Origin: Dipylidium caninum
Lineage: Eukaryota > Platyhelminthes > Cestoda > Cyclophyllidea > Dipylidiidae
Assembly: GCA_017562135.1 (NCBI GenBank)
Contig: QEYB01000652.1
Location: 186,001-250,000 of the forward strand
Reading direction: 5' to 3'
Length of the DNA stretch: 64,000 nt
How positions within the stretch are numbered: the first letter of the stretch is position 1; each line of letters starts with the position of its first letter. The notes under the pieces were generated by a model. That model worked only from the letters and a program-made list of their open reading frames with translations, ran no database searches and had not been told where the DNA came from. This document shows positions 52,247 through 63,487 of the stretch, piece after piece. A program made the position numbers and the translations under genes.

Positions 52247-52895
52247 CTATTAGAAAAAGAGTAAGGCGTTAGATAGTTTGAAACGAGAACTACTATGTAC
52301 CCCTAAGGGGAACCAACAAATCACAACTTTACACATACCAAACAGAACCTGTTTAGCGATAGATAGACATGTCTCATAGAAAACGTCAGAGTCTGCATGT
52401 AAAGCCATTAATATAAGGAAAAATGCGAAAAAGCTCCGACAAAATAAATACTAAGAAAAATAGGGCGCAGGAAACCACTGAGACGCAGGCTACTTAAGTA
52501 GAAATCCCTCGTAATCTAGGGCCGATTTAAACGCCGGCTTACGGTTAAAATGCGATGCTCACATTTGAATTGCTGCAATCCAGAAGTTAAGAAGATAATG
52601 ATTTAATATATCGTAGAGGGGCCTATTAATGGGTACAATTTGGAATCCCGGGCGATAACATGCGCTTCTTAAAGCAAATAATAAGACCTTAATTTCCAAA
52701 CGTAAAACAACAGAAAAAGGCATTAATTAAGTTAGTTATAAAAAGTTTAATTATGTAAAGGCTGATTTTTATACATTTCGGCTTACTTCACATAACAACC
52801 TTGAAAGGTTTTAATCTATGAATCGTATTTATCACAGATGGCGTAAAAATTTTATTATCAGCTAATCGCCTTAACAAAGCGAGATTTTCGCGTTA
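52247..52895. promoter_or_regulatory. Candidate shared promoter between divergent TRMT61A and tetraspan genes
   Basis: Start codons of two divergent genes lie 649 bp apart. The interval is A/T-rich. Each gene has a plausible splice acceptor near its ATG (minus strand at 52247-52248; plus strand at 52860-52861), so transcription starts could lie within it. No TATA box stands out. Confidence 0.4.
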
Positions 52896-53829
52896 ATGGT
52901 CAACTTGACAACAAGGGAAAAAGTCAGGGATCCGGGGACGCTTTTTGCAAATGTGCGCTACAAATTTGCCATTTACTTTTCGCTGGTTGATTACATCCTT
53001 ATTGTGATATCATTCGTTTCCCCATATTGGCTCGAACGGTGGCATCGCATTCATACACCATTTCGAAGACTTGGTCTTTGGGAATTTTGCTTAGACGGCT
53101 ATATAGCAAGATTGGACCCAAAAATGGTTTCACATTTTGAATGTTGGTGGATTTTTTCGCCTTATTTGTCAAAAATATTTACTAACCTCGTTCCCTGTAA
53201 GCCATGTGATGATGTCATTACTATCTCTAGGGTGGTTTTTACTCATACAAATATTTTTTAGTGCTGCCCTATTTATTCAAGCCGTCCTACATTTTGTTTT
53301 GATATTCTATTGGTGCTACCCCATTAAAAATATTGAGAGACGTCTGCGATTTTTGTTATTTGCTGGTATATGTCACGGAATGACTTGTGAGGTGTCTATT
53401 AAAGTAATTTTTTCTAGTGGGCTGTCTGCTTCCTGCTATCATTATCTTCGGAGTCGAACACAAGAATCCAGATTGGATGCCGTATCCAACACTGAATTGG
53501 GCCTCTTGGTCTTATGGTATCGCTGTGCTTGCCACATTTCTCTCTCTATTTGTAATGCTTGGATTTCTATTTACGTGGAGGGAATCTAAGCGCACCTTAG
53601 AAACTGCTGGCTATGATTTCCCAATGTCTGCCGTCATCAAGAAGAGGGAAAGCAGGCGATTTTAGAGGAACAGCAAAAACAGGTTACAGTGGCAGGCTTG
53701 GATCAGTTGGAAAGGAATCAAGACCAAAGTCCCGAACAGGTGCGTCCACTCCTCGACGATGAACTCGAAAACACATATTCTCGACGAAATAGGAATTTTC
53801 GTTATAATGCAAATAATCATGATTTTTAG
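52896..53829 (+). CDS. PMP22/claudin-superfamily tetraspan membrane protein
   Basis: Members are four-span proteins of cell junctions, myelin-like membranes or channel complexes. Exons 52896-53196, 53231-53365, 53418-53632 and 53668-53829 give 270 aa. TM1 is about residues 24-43. The first extracellular loop carries the superfamily signature: W45, GLW at 60-62, C65 and C83. TM2 (about 102-124), TM3 (about 140-158) and TM4 (about 180-203) follow. The cytosolic tail is Gln-rich, then LLDDELENTYSRRNRNFRYN. The introns are 34, 52 and 35 nt, making the whole gene under 1 kb. The last intron rests on a weak donor (GTCATC). Reading through it stops at 53665 after SRRF and would leave the clearly coding-like frame at 53668-53829 unexplained. 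It is nearer to invertebrate pasiflora/claudin-like proteins than to any vertebrate claudin subtype; I cannot name an orthologue. Confidence 0.85.
53197..53230 (+). other. 34-nt mini-intron in the tetraspan gene
   Basis: GTAAGC...CTCTAG joins LVP to WWFLLIQ in phase 1. Reading through breaks TM2 with polar residues and reaches a stop at 53261. Confidence 0.85.
53633..53667 (+). other. Probable 35-nt mini-intron in the tetraspan gene
   Basis: GTCATC...TTTTAGAG removes 35 nt between phase-0 codons and opens a 53-codon tail to the TAG at 53827-53829. The donor is weak, so a sequence error or alternative end at 53665 is possible. Confidence 0.5.
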
Positions 53830-56800
53830 AAAAAATGACCTTTTATTGATTTTATAACAAACTAAAAATACATTCATTATTTCGCATTTGTTCCGTGTAT
53901 TTGACGACACTATAAAGGTATACGGTGTACTTGTTATTATGCAAAATCTTCTGATTGTAGACATGTAAATCATTCCTAATAACTTAATTTAACAAAATTT
54001 CTCCTCTCAATATTTAGATTGTTTGATAAGACGTAACAATCAAGTGGTTTGTGTTAAGTTTACCTCAGCAATCTCACACTTCACCGAGCTTTCATTCAAC
54101 TTTTATTTCTGGAAAGGCGGCGATGTAGTTTTTGGTCGAACGAACGAAACCACAGGAAGACCTATTTAATGGCGCAATTATCTTCTGTTTTCAGTGCTCC
54201 TATCTCTCTATTGAGGCACTGCCATTACAGACCGCATTACCAACTGAAGTCTTAGGTTGTAATGCCTAACTTTCCTCATCAGCTCAATTAATGTGTCCAC
54301 TTATTTCCTTCCTTGCTTATATATGTATCTTTGCCAAAAGATCTCCTGCTGCCATGGAATGCAATATTTATCGAGATCGTGGGTCCTCAGAATCAGGATT
54401 CAGTTACTGTCGATGGAATACTGCAAAAAAATCTGCCCAATCGCTTGCGTTTTGCTAATTAAGGGAAGCATTCTTACGGCCTTAATAAATCACTTACGAT
54501 TAATTAAAGCTATGCACTAGGACTTAAGGCCCCAAACGCAATGAAAATTCTGGGGTCTAATTTATGCACTTAACTGCAGGCTCCAAGTCGATTATCTGGT
54601 CGCACCTTTTATTATTCCGTTATGACTTCACCGGCTTCGCTGCCTTCAAATAACCAAAGAACATCACGGAAAATGTTACAGTTTGCTGATATTTTAAACT
54701 TGTTCACTCATTTAGCGTAGCTCTTTTCGACTACTGCTGTCCACTTTGACTTGGACAGACAAATGGCTAAAGTTCTGACTTCTAATTCAAGCGTACTACC
54801 ATGAACGCTACTGAACAATTGTTCCTCATATCATCCAGCATGTCAGTAAAAATGTTTTTTTCGTTTGCTGCTCTCGATGATTTTGGAATATGTGGGGAAA
54901 TGTTGCTGAGCAGATGTTGATACACTGGATAAACACTCGTTTACCGTTTCCCGAAAAGTTGTCCTTCTGATTTAAAATGTGACTTAATGTTATAAAAATT
55001 TCCGAATGATCTAATTTTCTTCAAACTCTGAACGGTATCCTAAAACCTTGAGGTGCAAGATATGATTGTTATGCAAGAACCCCAAATTAGAGGACACTAG
55101 TTATTGTTTGACAAGACTCTTGGGTTCAGCAATCCACTATACCAGTAGATCAATGGAAATAAGAGGTAGTGTGATGGACTATATTTCAAAAATAAGTAAA
55201 GACCTTCTTGGCCAGTTTCCGGACTTACACTGAGACGATAGTTCAGCACAGCATGGCCTCGAATGCAGGGTTGTGGACTGATTACACCTTGAAAATCAAG
55301 AAGTACGGTTTAAATGCATTTAAGAGGGAAGGTTGAGGCTTGTAGTCCGCAAATTTATAGGACGAGGTCTGGGAATGAAATTCACAGCTGGGATAAAGGG
55401 CGTCGTGTAGGTTACGTCTCACACCATTCCATTTAACTACACAAAGGAGTTTTTTGAGGCTATAGTTGCACGTACGTTTGCTGTTGTATCTTCTCATTTG
55501 CCAGTGGTTTCTCCGAACTTAACTTAAAGTCATAAAACTACTTATATACCAGTAAGTAGATACTAATACAAATTTCGCGAAACTATTTCCCAATTCATTT
55601 TATCACCACACCTTACAATGTACTTTCATCTGATTCCGTAGTACATTAAAGCAACAATTGATTTTAACTTTGAAAACACATGGGTTTCTTATTTTTCTCA
55701 TCTATCATTTAGGAATAGTGAAGAAATAGGAGTAAATAATAAGAAATGCGCGCTAATATTTCGCTCATTTTTTGGTAGTCAGCTTGTTATTTAATCGGCT
55801 GTGTCCAGCTAAAGTAGTCCGCTTTTCCTAACAAGTAGTCCAACTGACGAAGAATTTAGGGCAATAAAAAGTTTAGAATTTTTCGGACGCCAACTTCCCT
55901 ATACGCTTCCCCCATCAAAATGCCTAATCGTGCGCGAAATAGAAATGAGATTTCGATTATATATGCTACTCATGACCAAAAAAAAATCCGCACCAGTAGA
56001 AATGACTGGGTGCATTTACACAATTTGCCGAATGTTTTATGAGCAAAAGTTCGGGAAATAAAGCGTAGAGTGATTTAGTGCTGCTTTAGGTTTGTGCTCC
56101 ACGGATCAGCTAATAGCAACCGCTTTTCGCAACAACTTTTCACCAAACGGAAAACGGCCCCTTGAGGATTGCCACGAGGGCAGTCTCAAAGACCTAAGCT
56201 TCCTCGTCGCCTTCATCCCATTACTCCGCTCCAAATCTGCCCAGGCATCGCCATCACAAGGACCACGGGCAACTGCCAAACGAGTTGTCTACCCTCGCCT
56301 TCTCCCCCGTCTGTCTCTCTCACATCTGAGTAAACTCATGCCTCCTCACTGCTAGTGGGTTACAACCTCGAGAAACAGGCCTTTTCCTCCACTTTATGTT
56401 CAGCTGCCATTGAGAGGGACACATTTTTCACTTCGCAAAATGCGTCCGTGTTTGATTCCTACTCCGCTCTATTCTTCTGCGAAAATCACCTCGAAACACA
56501 ACGTCCTTTCCCTCTTCTTTCCTTGTACGAGCTCAGATTGCCTCATAACGCAGCTCCAGAAGCCTCCACAAACATTAGTGGGGCGTTCGGAGGTGGATGC
56601 ACCAATGGCAAGGGACAGAAATGCTCGAAGTCGGCGCACAACCTTTCGTTGCGGCAACTGGCGTGGTGTCAGGGGGGCGCGAGGAAGACCCCGGACCCAG
56701 TCGATGACGGGAACTATGCACAACTTTGGGTCCGTGCTAGGAGTTGGCTATGCAGACGGTCGGGCTGTGCTAAATCATCTTCATACGACAAGTAAAGGAA

Positions 56801-57825
56801 AGTGCTTTCGACTCGAATGTGTCGGTGGTACACAAAAGTGACGCAAGTGCAGATGGTCAAGCGACCATGGAAGCAGGAGCGCGTCTCCGCTGCTTCCTTC
56901 GCGATGCACGACTGCCGCCGTCTCTGCATCGAATGATAACCGAGAAGGGTCGAGCGGGTGGCCGGGGCACACACCGAAGCCGAGATCCTATCAAAATCAC
57001 AAAAAAGAGATCGTGGCTGGCATCCGGTGGAGCGCCCACGGCGGGGTCAGCCATCATTGCTGCCTGCAAGACGACGGGACGAAAGCGCAGCAGCGGCGGA
57101 GTGCCACTGCCGCGCATTTGAATGGCGTGGGAGATGAGGAGAAGGTGGATGAAGGAAAAGCGGCCGGCATTGCTCAATCGGCACGGGGCACATGGATAAA
57201 TCTCAAGTGCTCCCGAAGACTCGGATAACTTCTCTACCATATGACCTTTAACCACATCCCCAACATTCAACCGCTATTTCGCCAACCTGTCATTTCCTTG
57301 TTCGTAATTAGGTGTTTTTGGCAGATAAAATTGGAATAACCAAAGTCATACTATAAAAGACTTTGAATCTTTTATTAACTCTGCCTCATTGTTGGCAGAA
57401 TGTCGAAGCTGTCACTTGAAGTTGTTTTGCTTAATGCTAATAAATGATCTGAATATTGCGCTTTTCCTTTTCTACTCATGTTTCACACCGTTTCATGGTT
57501 TCCAAATATATATTAACGTATTTGTCTACAGAAAAGGAGAGGATGGAGTCAGCAAGCACCGCCTGTAGCTATTCGCTGTCGCAAAGCCTTTACCCTCGCC
57601 ACAGGAAAACGCGGATTCGGAGGAAGAGAGGAGACAAGCACTATTAGAGACTGAATGATTTCACCTCTTGGTTGACAGCTGCAGCGTCGGCCAACTGACC
57701 GGTCGAACATGCTCTATGGAAAGTGGTTCTTTCTTTGCGTGATCGCTCTAAAAGTTAGTCATCTGTGCATACTTTGCTCACGGCCGTAATCAAGTGCAAC
57801 TTTATATGACACGTTGTCGTAAACA
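53830..57825. other. Gene-poor stretch with a GC-richer island at about 56560-57210
   Basis: The first part (53830-56090) is A/T-rich with nothing recognisable. Between 56090 and 57270 several overlapping frames of 84-146 codons are open on both strands (for example 56355-56795 plus, 57270-56857 minus). The composition is rich in Arg, Gly, Ala and Ser in every frame, as expected of GC-rich DNA. None has a domain I know or a phase-consistent exon chain. It may be a CpG-island-like element, an untranslated exon or a degenerate repeat. Confidence 0.4.
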
Positions 57826-57832
57826 TATATAA
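57826..57832 (+). promoter_or_regulatory. Candidate TATA box (TATATAA)
   Basis: TATATAA is followed by GC-richer DNA. It lies 114 nt before the start codon of the small secreted protein at 57946, a spacing compatible with a start site near 57857 and a short 5' UTR. Confidence 0.35.
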
Positions 57833-57945
57833 CTCCGGATGTCAGTCTGCACGTCTACGGAAGAGGTGGACTTACAATTGGACGTTTAATTCGCTCTCTG
57901 CAAATTTCACTCCGCGACTCATTCCACCATTCACCCTGTTCATAA

Positions 57946-58287
57946 ATGGCTTTTAGGATTCGCGATGTACTTCCCTGCCTGGCGGTGGCTCTCGTCGTCT
58001 TGGCGGCCGACATGACAGCTCTTAGAGACTGCCTGGAGATATGCAATCAGCGCTATAAGGAATGCCTGAGGAGGACAGAGGGGATGTGGAAGGATTTCTA
58101 CAAAAATGTCGCCAATATAACGGCTATTACGAATAGATGTTGTCTCTTCCGGGCCAAAGCCCAGAACGCCAAGGACACCGACAGCTTCGGCGCCTGCGCC
58201 AGGATTCGTTGCAAGGCCCTACTCTGGGGGTACGTCTACTTCGTTCAAATAAACCCAGATTTCCTTATTCTTAAAAGCTTAAATTAA
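57946..58287 (+). CDS. Small cysteine-rich secreted protein, unrecognised (possibly first exon only)
   Basis: The 113-codon frame starts MAFRIRDVLPCLAVALVVLAAD, with a basic n-region and a hydrophobic core (8-21) typical of a signal peptide, cleaved about residue 21-25. The mature part is charged and helical-looking. It has seven cysteines at 29, 33, 40, 65, 66, 84 and 89 (pattern C-x3-C-x6-C-x24-CC-x17-C-x4-C) and one N-glycosylation sequon, NIT at 57-59. I know no family with this spacing. After Trp94 there is a GGG/GTACGT donor at 58230, so the last 18 codons (YVYFVQ...) may be intronic and a second exon may follow; I could not find one. Secretion is supported; function is unknown. Confidence 0.5.
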   Translation: MAFRIRDVLPCLAVALVVLAADMTALRDCLEICNQRYKECLRRTEGMWKDFYKNVANITAITNRCCLFRAKAQNAKDTDSFGACARIRCKALLWGYVYFVQINPDFLILKSLN

Positions 58288-61200
58288 GTAAAAGGGGATA
58301 TAATGTGTGCTTGAAGGTTCTTTTCTTGCCAACTAAAACAGAAAAGAAGGCGGATAAAAATGGCTGGCGCTGCTCTGACGTCCTAAGTAGAGGCAGTCAC
58401 TCTCCCATCGTTTTCCCTTAACGAAAGCTTGAGACCACAGAAATTCGAGTGTATGGCAGGCCGTGTGTTCCATTCATTTTCTTCAGGAAAGGAAATAATT
58501 TCCCTCACTCCTTATTCGCAAAAAAAGTTATCAGTCAACACTACCACAAACCGTCATTCAGCCAAAATGTCCTAGTCCTTTTTCTCTCGTCTCCGCAAAA
58601 ATTAAATTAATGGCTTGGGAAAAGACCAACGACCCCCAATGACCTAGTGCTACTTCTAAAAAAAGGGAGAACGTTGGAGAGAAAATCGTATTGATGAGAA
58701 TCACTTTGGTGTCGTCTCCTTGTCGGACATGTGAGATGGACGGCGTTCCACCTGCTTCCCCCTTCATTTTTGCTCTTCCAGGTGCGAAATAAGGAAAAGG
58801 CACGAGGGGGAATTGTCCGAGGCGGAGAAGCAACACCTCGCGAAGGAGAAGGGACACGGCCACTGAAAGCCCTGCTAACTGCTCCACACAAACTGCGGTA
58901 CACTCGAAAGGGCTGATGGGCACAATTGCTTCGCAGAAATTCCTCGCCTCACCCACCTTCTAACCTCATAAAGCGTTAGTTGATCCACCTTTCTTCTCCA
59001 TTTTGCGGACAGTGTAGGGTGTGGGAGGACAGCACATTCTTGATCACATTTTGTTAAGAATGACGGGCAATCAGCGTGGATGGGGTCTGAGAAAACTCCG
59101 CCTTCTGACGATTGCTTCGACCACTTGTTTACACCAAAAACTTTATCCCTAAAGCGGCTCTAAAATACCGCCTAAAGTCATCCGAGAGGGACAATTCTTA
59201 AACCCTGTCCCTTTTACTGGAAATGGTCGACAATGGGCAAAAGATGCGTTACAGCATCGTCTCCCTCCCCAGTCTCCACAGAAGAAGTATTCGAGAGAGC
59301 CGAGTTGCCAGTTAGGCGGCTTGATCACGAAGCCGCGTGGAAGATTGGGCGGGCGGTGTCTCTGTCGTTAGGTAGTCTCGTAGCATGGACAAGACCACTG
59401 CCTACGGAAGAGTTCAGCCATGGAGACATTCTTTCAACCCTCCTATCGCTTACGTGGCTTTATTAATTGCGCCTGGACCATTTAACTTTCAAATCACGAA
59501 AACTTTTATGAGCTGCTCTCACGAACATTCCTGAGCCTTATTAGGACAATTTTCCGGCAAATAAGGAAATATTTCAGATTTTCCATCCGACAGTTACACT
59601 GTTGCGTTCCTGTGAATAGTTAGACAGGGCCTAAGAAATTTTGTCGAGATTTAATCGCAAGGTCAGGTACTACTGACAAGATTTCAGTTTCCTTTGGAGT
59701 TGTGTGGCTGATGAATCGTCTAAATTGTGAGCTCTCTCAAGAAGTGGTTCTAGAAGACATTTCTCTTGCCTTGGAAGGATTAGTTTTAACAAGTGATGAC
59801 TCGCGAAAGCCTAAGATATGCAGGCATTACTGCTCTCCGGTCTCCTCTCCTTTGCCCGATTTTCACTCTCCTCAAATATTGCGGAAAAAGCTTTCGTCGA
59901 AATCGTAGCAAATGTAGTACTTGTGCCACTTAACACGACGATGGCTACAATATTTTTCCCCTCACATTGCCACGACAAGCGTCCTGTCAGTAACAAAAGT
60001 TAGCTCGAATCCCAAGATTTTGCAGGACGAGACAAGAGAGGATTCGCAGTGCTGGCACTGAGTGCGAGAGAGTAGAGGGCTTGGGAGTCGTGAGCTTTAA
60101 AGTCACCGAATTCTTTCTTCTCCCACCGTCATATTAACCGATTGTATACGAACTACTAACTTGGAAACTTTGAAAGAGACACTAAAAATTGGTAAAACCC
60201 AAAAAGCGAAAAATTTGTACATTATTTATTCTGCCACCGATTCGCTAATGCGTAAATGCATTTTTTTCCGAGCAGAAGTCTTTATTTTTGGACTCAATAA
60301 AAGGCTTATCGATAGTCAGTCATAATATCATTTTGGGTAAGGTGTTTTTCTTCCTCTTAAAAATGATTCGTAATTATAAGACAGGCTAATAATCGGTCGA
60401 GGGAAATATCGGATAAATGTAGAGGCTCCTTGACGAAACTCAACTTGGCATGACGAAATTTTAGGCACCGAAACCGAACATTTTTCAGTAGTAGATCCAC
60501 CTCCAAACGCCTAGTTAATGTTCCCCGAGGCTCGTTGAGCTGAGCCATGATTCAGTTTGAGTACTGGACATGAGAAGTAAGTGTAGACCCTTTTTCTTCC
60601 CAAAAATGAAACAAAATCGGACTCAAACGCGGAAAGGAGTTTACGAAACGATTAAGAAGACTACCTTTAAAATAGGTAAATAATAATATGAAGTGCAGGT
60701 TGCAATTTGTCCCTCTCGGTCGCCCTTTTCATAGTTTCCTAGTCCAGGAAAGTGACGTAGGAGTTCTTTTCATTTGCGCTTCGGCTTCCCCTGCACCGTC
60801 GTCACGCGGAAATATTTTAGCCGCGACGTCACCTCGCAATTTCGTTGGCGAGGCGACAGTTCGGCCCTCCCGAGAACTTCCCACCCTGAAACATAAACAC
60901 AAAGCTCCAGGCGTATACTTCCGCCCTTGTCAAAGTCCACCAATGCTGTAAACCAGATATCAACCACCTAAACAAACGTGACGACGCCTCGTCCAAAGGC
61001 TTCGCTGACATCTCTGAATGGCGTCGTTTTTAGGGTTAACGGAATGCTGAAGGTAGGTCGACCTTGAGGCTGAGTGGGTGCGACGCCGGTGAACGAAAAA
61101 AGCCGCGAAAAAGCCGATCAAGTCACTCAGTGAGGCAATCGGGCAGGCAGAGGTTAGAGAAGGAACCTCGAGCAGATTGAGCGTACTTTGGGCAGAAGGA

Positions 61201-61678
61201 GCCCGTAAATACCCTAGTGACAGGACACTCGAATTTCTGCCTCACATTCCTAGTACACTAATTTCTACTTTTAAATTCTCTCCGGGAGGCCATCAGAGGC
61301 GTCCTTAGAGGTTGCTGAAGCTGCACTCTCCGCCGTGAATTAGACGGATATTTCCGAGGCGAAATATCGTCGTCTTAGTGTCTTCCCATAAGAGCAAAGG
61401 GCAAAAGGCTTTTTCTTTTTTCAAAATGAAAAGTAGGTGAAATCAAGTAGTAGGAAAGCGGTTGTCGAATGGCTAATTGTCGGGAAGGATGGAATTCGTC
61501 GATACGAATTGTGGAAGTCACACAGAAGTAAGTTTCGCAAATTTAGGCTAAGATGACGCCCCTGAGAATTAAACTTTTCTTATTTACTCGACATAAACGC
61601 CGCGGCGCGACGTGCCTGCTCTAACTTCACCTAAATAAACACTCTCGGCGTTCTACCGTGCTGTAGCATTTTGAATTT
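58288..61678. other. Stretch without a recognisable gene
   Basis: Frames up to 132 codons occur on both strands (for example 58956-58558 minus) but show no family motif, conserved block or consistent splice chain. AATAAA hexamers occur, for instance near 60296 (AATAAAAGG). Nothing else is supportable. Confidence 0.4.
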
Positions 61679-62197
61679 TTGTGGATGAATTCACAATGGT
61701 GCTACGAACTCCTGGGTGATCGCAGCTGTCCCAACAATGCAACGGGTTGTAGTCGGGAGAGAAGTTTGTCTCCGCCTAAGCTGGGAATGGGTCCACTGCC
61801 ACCGGCAGCTGGGGCAACCGGGTACGAAGCAGAGGCGATTGTTCGCCTACAAAAGGGTCTGCCAGTTGCCTACAGAGAGGCGTCGGGGAGGTTATTCCCC
61901 AAGCCTCCTCGAACTCACACGCCAGAGCCACTGACCGATCGGCTTTCAGAGACTGCTTGTGCTGTGATAGTGCCGAAGATAAAAATTCACTCTCCTTCGG
62001 GTCGAATAACTGCATCTGATTTTGTACAAAATTACCAAATGAAGGGGACAGCCTCAGCCACTCCTCCGGTGGGAGCTGAGGAAGGTCGCTTTGTGTGGGC
62101 GTCGAACGGAGCGGCCCGAGGTTCTCTCCTAGTTCCACCTGATGTTCCACACGCACTGTTGTTCGACAATGTTCCGTCCCCACTGAATCCTTCATAA
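61679..62197 (+). CDS. Candidate terminal exon of an unrecognised gene
   Basis: This is the longest plus-strand frame in the right third (172 codons). It is rich in Pro, Ala, Ser and Gly, with blocks such as PLPPAAGATGYEAEAIVRLQ and VPKIKIHSPSGRITASDF, ending LLFDNVPSPLNPS and a stop. A CAG acceptor at 61724-61726 could begin it. The minus strand is also open over the same interval (62252-61776, 158 codons), so chance cannot be excluded. No domain is recognised. Confidence 0.3.
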   Translation: MWMNSQWCYELLGDRSCPNNATGCSRERSLSPPKLGMGPLPPAAGATGYEAEAIVRLQKGLPVAYREASGRLFPKPPRTHTPEPLTDRLSETACAVIVPKIKIHSPSGRITASDFVQNYQMKGTASATPPVGAEEGRFVWASNGAARGSLLVPPDVPHALLFDNVPSPLNPS

Positions 62198-63399
62198 CTA
62201 CTTGGAACATAATTATCTGTTGGGCTGGAGGCGACCGGAATTCGGTAATCAAAAGTACCCTTTAAAATTCCCCAACATTTGTTGCGTTTATGAGATGAAG
62301 AGAAAAGCAACAAGTGGCGAGGGTAGAGGGGAAACTATCTCCTCATCTGAACGTGCCTTAGTTTGCGCTTTAATTAGTTTGCGCTTCAAAATGGTCAGCA
62401 CAGTCACATCGAATGGGGGGAAGGAGCCAGAACACGGAGCCCAAAAGAAGGTCGAAATGCGGCTAATCTACCCCGCAGGCTTTACCACTCTGCGGGAGAA
62501 TATTCTTCTTCTCTCCCCCCCCCCCTCCCCACCGCACGAAGAAAGGACTGTCATGTGGCGACTCCTCCTTTTAGAGCAGGAGGCGTAGCCACCACAAAGT
62601 GTCACGCCTTTGAAAGAACCTTCAACTTCCAGCTTTACTTTGCTAGGGTGCCATCAAGAAAGATTAACTCAAATTGCAACCGGGTGTTAAAACAGCTTAT
62701 TGTTGAGGAAGGAGCTCCGGCTTGACAAGTTGCTCCTACGTCACATATGAGAAAATCTTGCCTTTTTCCACTCTGCAACTGACACAGTACAATGACATCG
62801 AGGGCGCAGCACATCGGTAAAACAATGTACAACCCTCAAGTGGGTAAACACCGTCGGGAGAGAGAGAGGAAGTGTAAGCACTTTTTCAAACTCCTTAAGG
62901 CCCGGATAAAACAAAACGGTCATGTCTTGCATAAATTCGTTGGAAACACCTACAGTTCAATTGTGGGCAGTAGACTGGGACCCTCTCGTAGGAGGAGGAA
63001 GAAGAAGGCCAGTTAGTTGCCTCACTCAGGTCTGGCCAAGTGGGGGTCCTCTATGGAGGCGGAAATAAACATTAACAGAAGCCGACCACAGACACGTGAG
63101 GCAGTTTGTCCTCCCAGAGGGGACAGGGCGCAAAACCTCTGAAGAAGAAATGATCATGCAATAGGAAGCCGTGGGCGTTAGCGATAAATCGTAGCTGCCT
63201 CAGGAGGCGGGAGGCGGGGCACCTTCGCATCTACATACGCCAAGCTAAAGGGTCACCGGATCAAAGGTGGGGACAATTTCCCTAGTTGTTTTAAAAAGGA
63301 AGATGACAAGACAACGGCAACAGGGGGTGTGAATTTAAGAAAATGTGACAAGTTTCGCAAAATATGGCATTTAAGTGCACACATTAAAAGCGTGGACAG
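62198..63399. other. Stretch without a recognisable gene
   Basis: Short frames only, with poly-C at 62515-62525 and a purine-rich patch near 62850-63010 (AGAGAGAGAGG and AGGAGGAGGAAGAAG). Confidence 0.4.
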
Positions 63400-63487
63400 T
63401 TAACTGTAGGGCGCGTGTTCCTTCTCCTTCAAATGCTCCTTCTCGTCTTGCGAAAGGAATCCGGAATGCTTCTTTTGAATTTGGCAT
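63400..63487 (-). CDS. Candidate C-terminal exon on the minus strand
   Basis: A pyrimidine-rich tract ending ATTTCAG at 63488 precedes a 28-codon hydrophilic frame (CQIQKKHSGFLSQDEKEH and on) ending in TAA. It lies at the end of a 197-codon open stretch that also crosses the putative intron. The partner exons, if any, are beyond the window or unrecognised. Confidence 0.2.
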
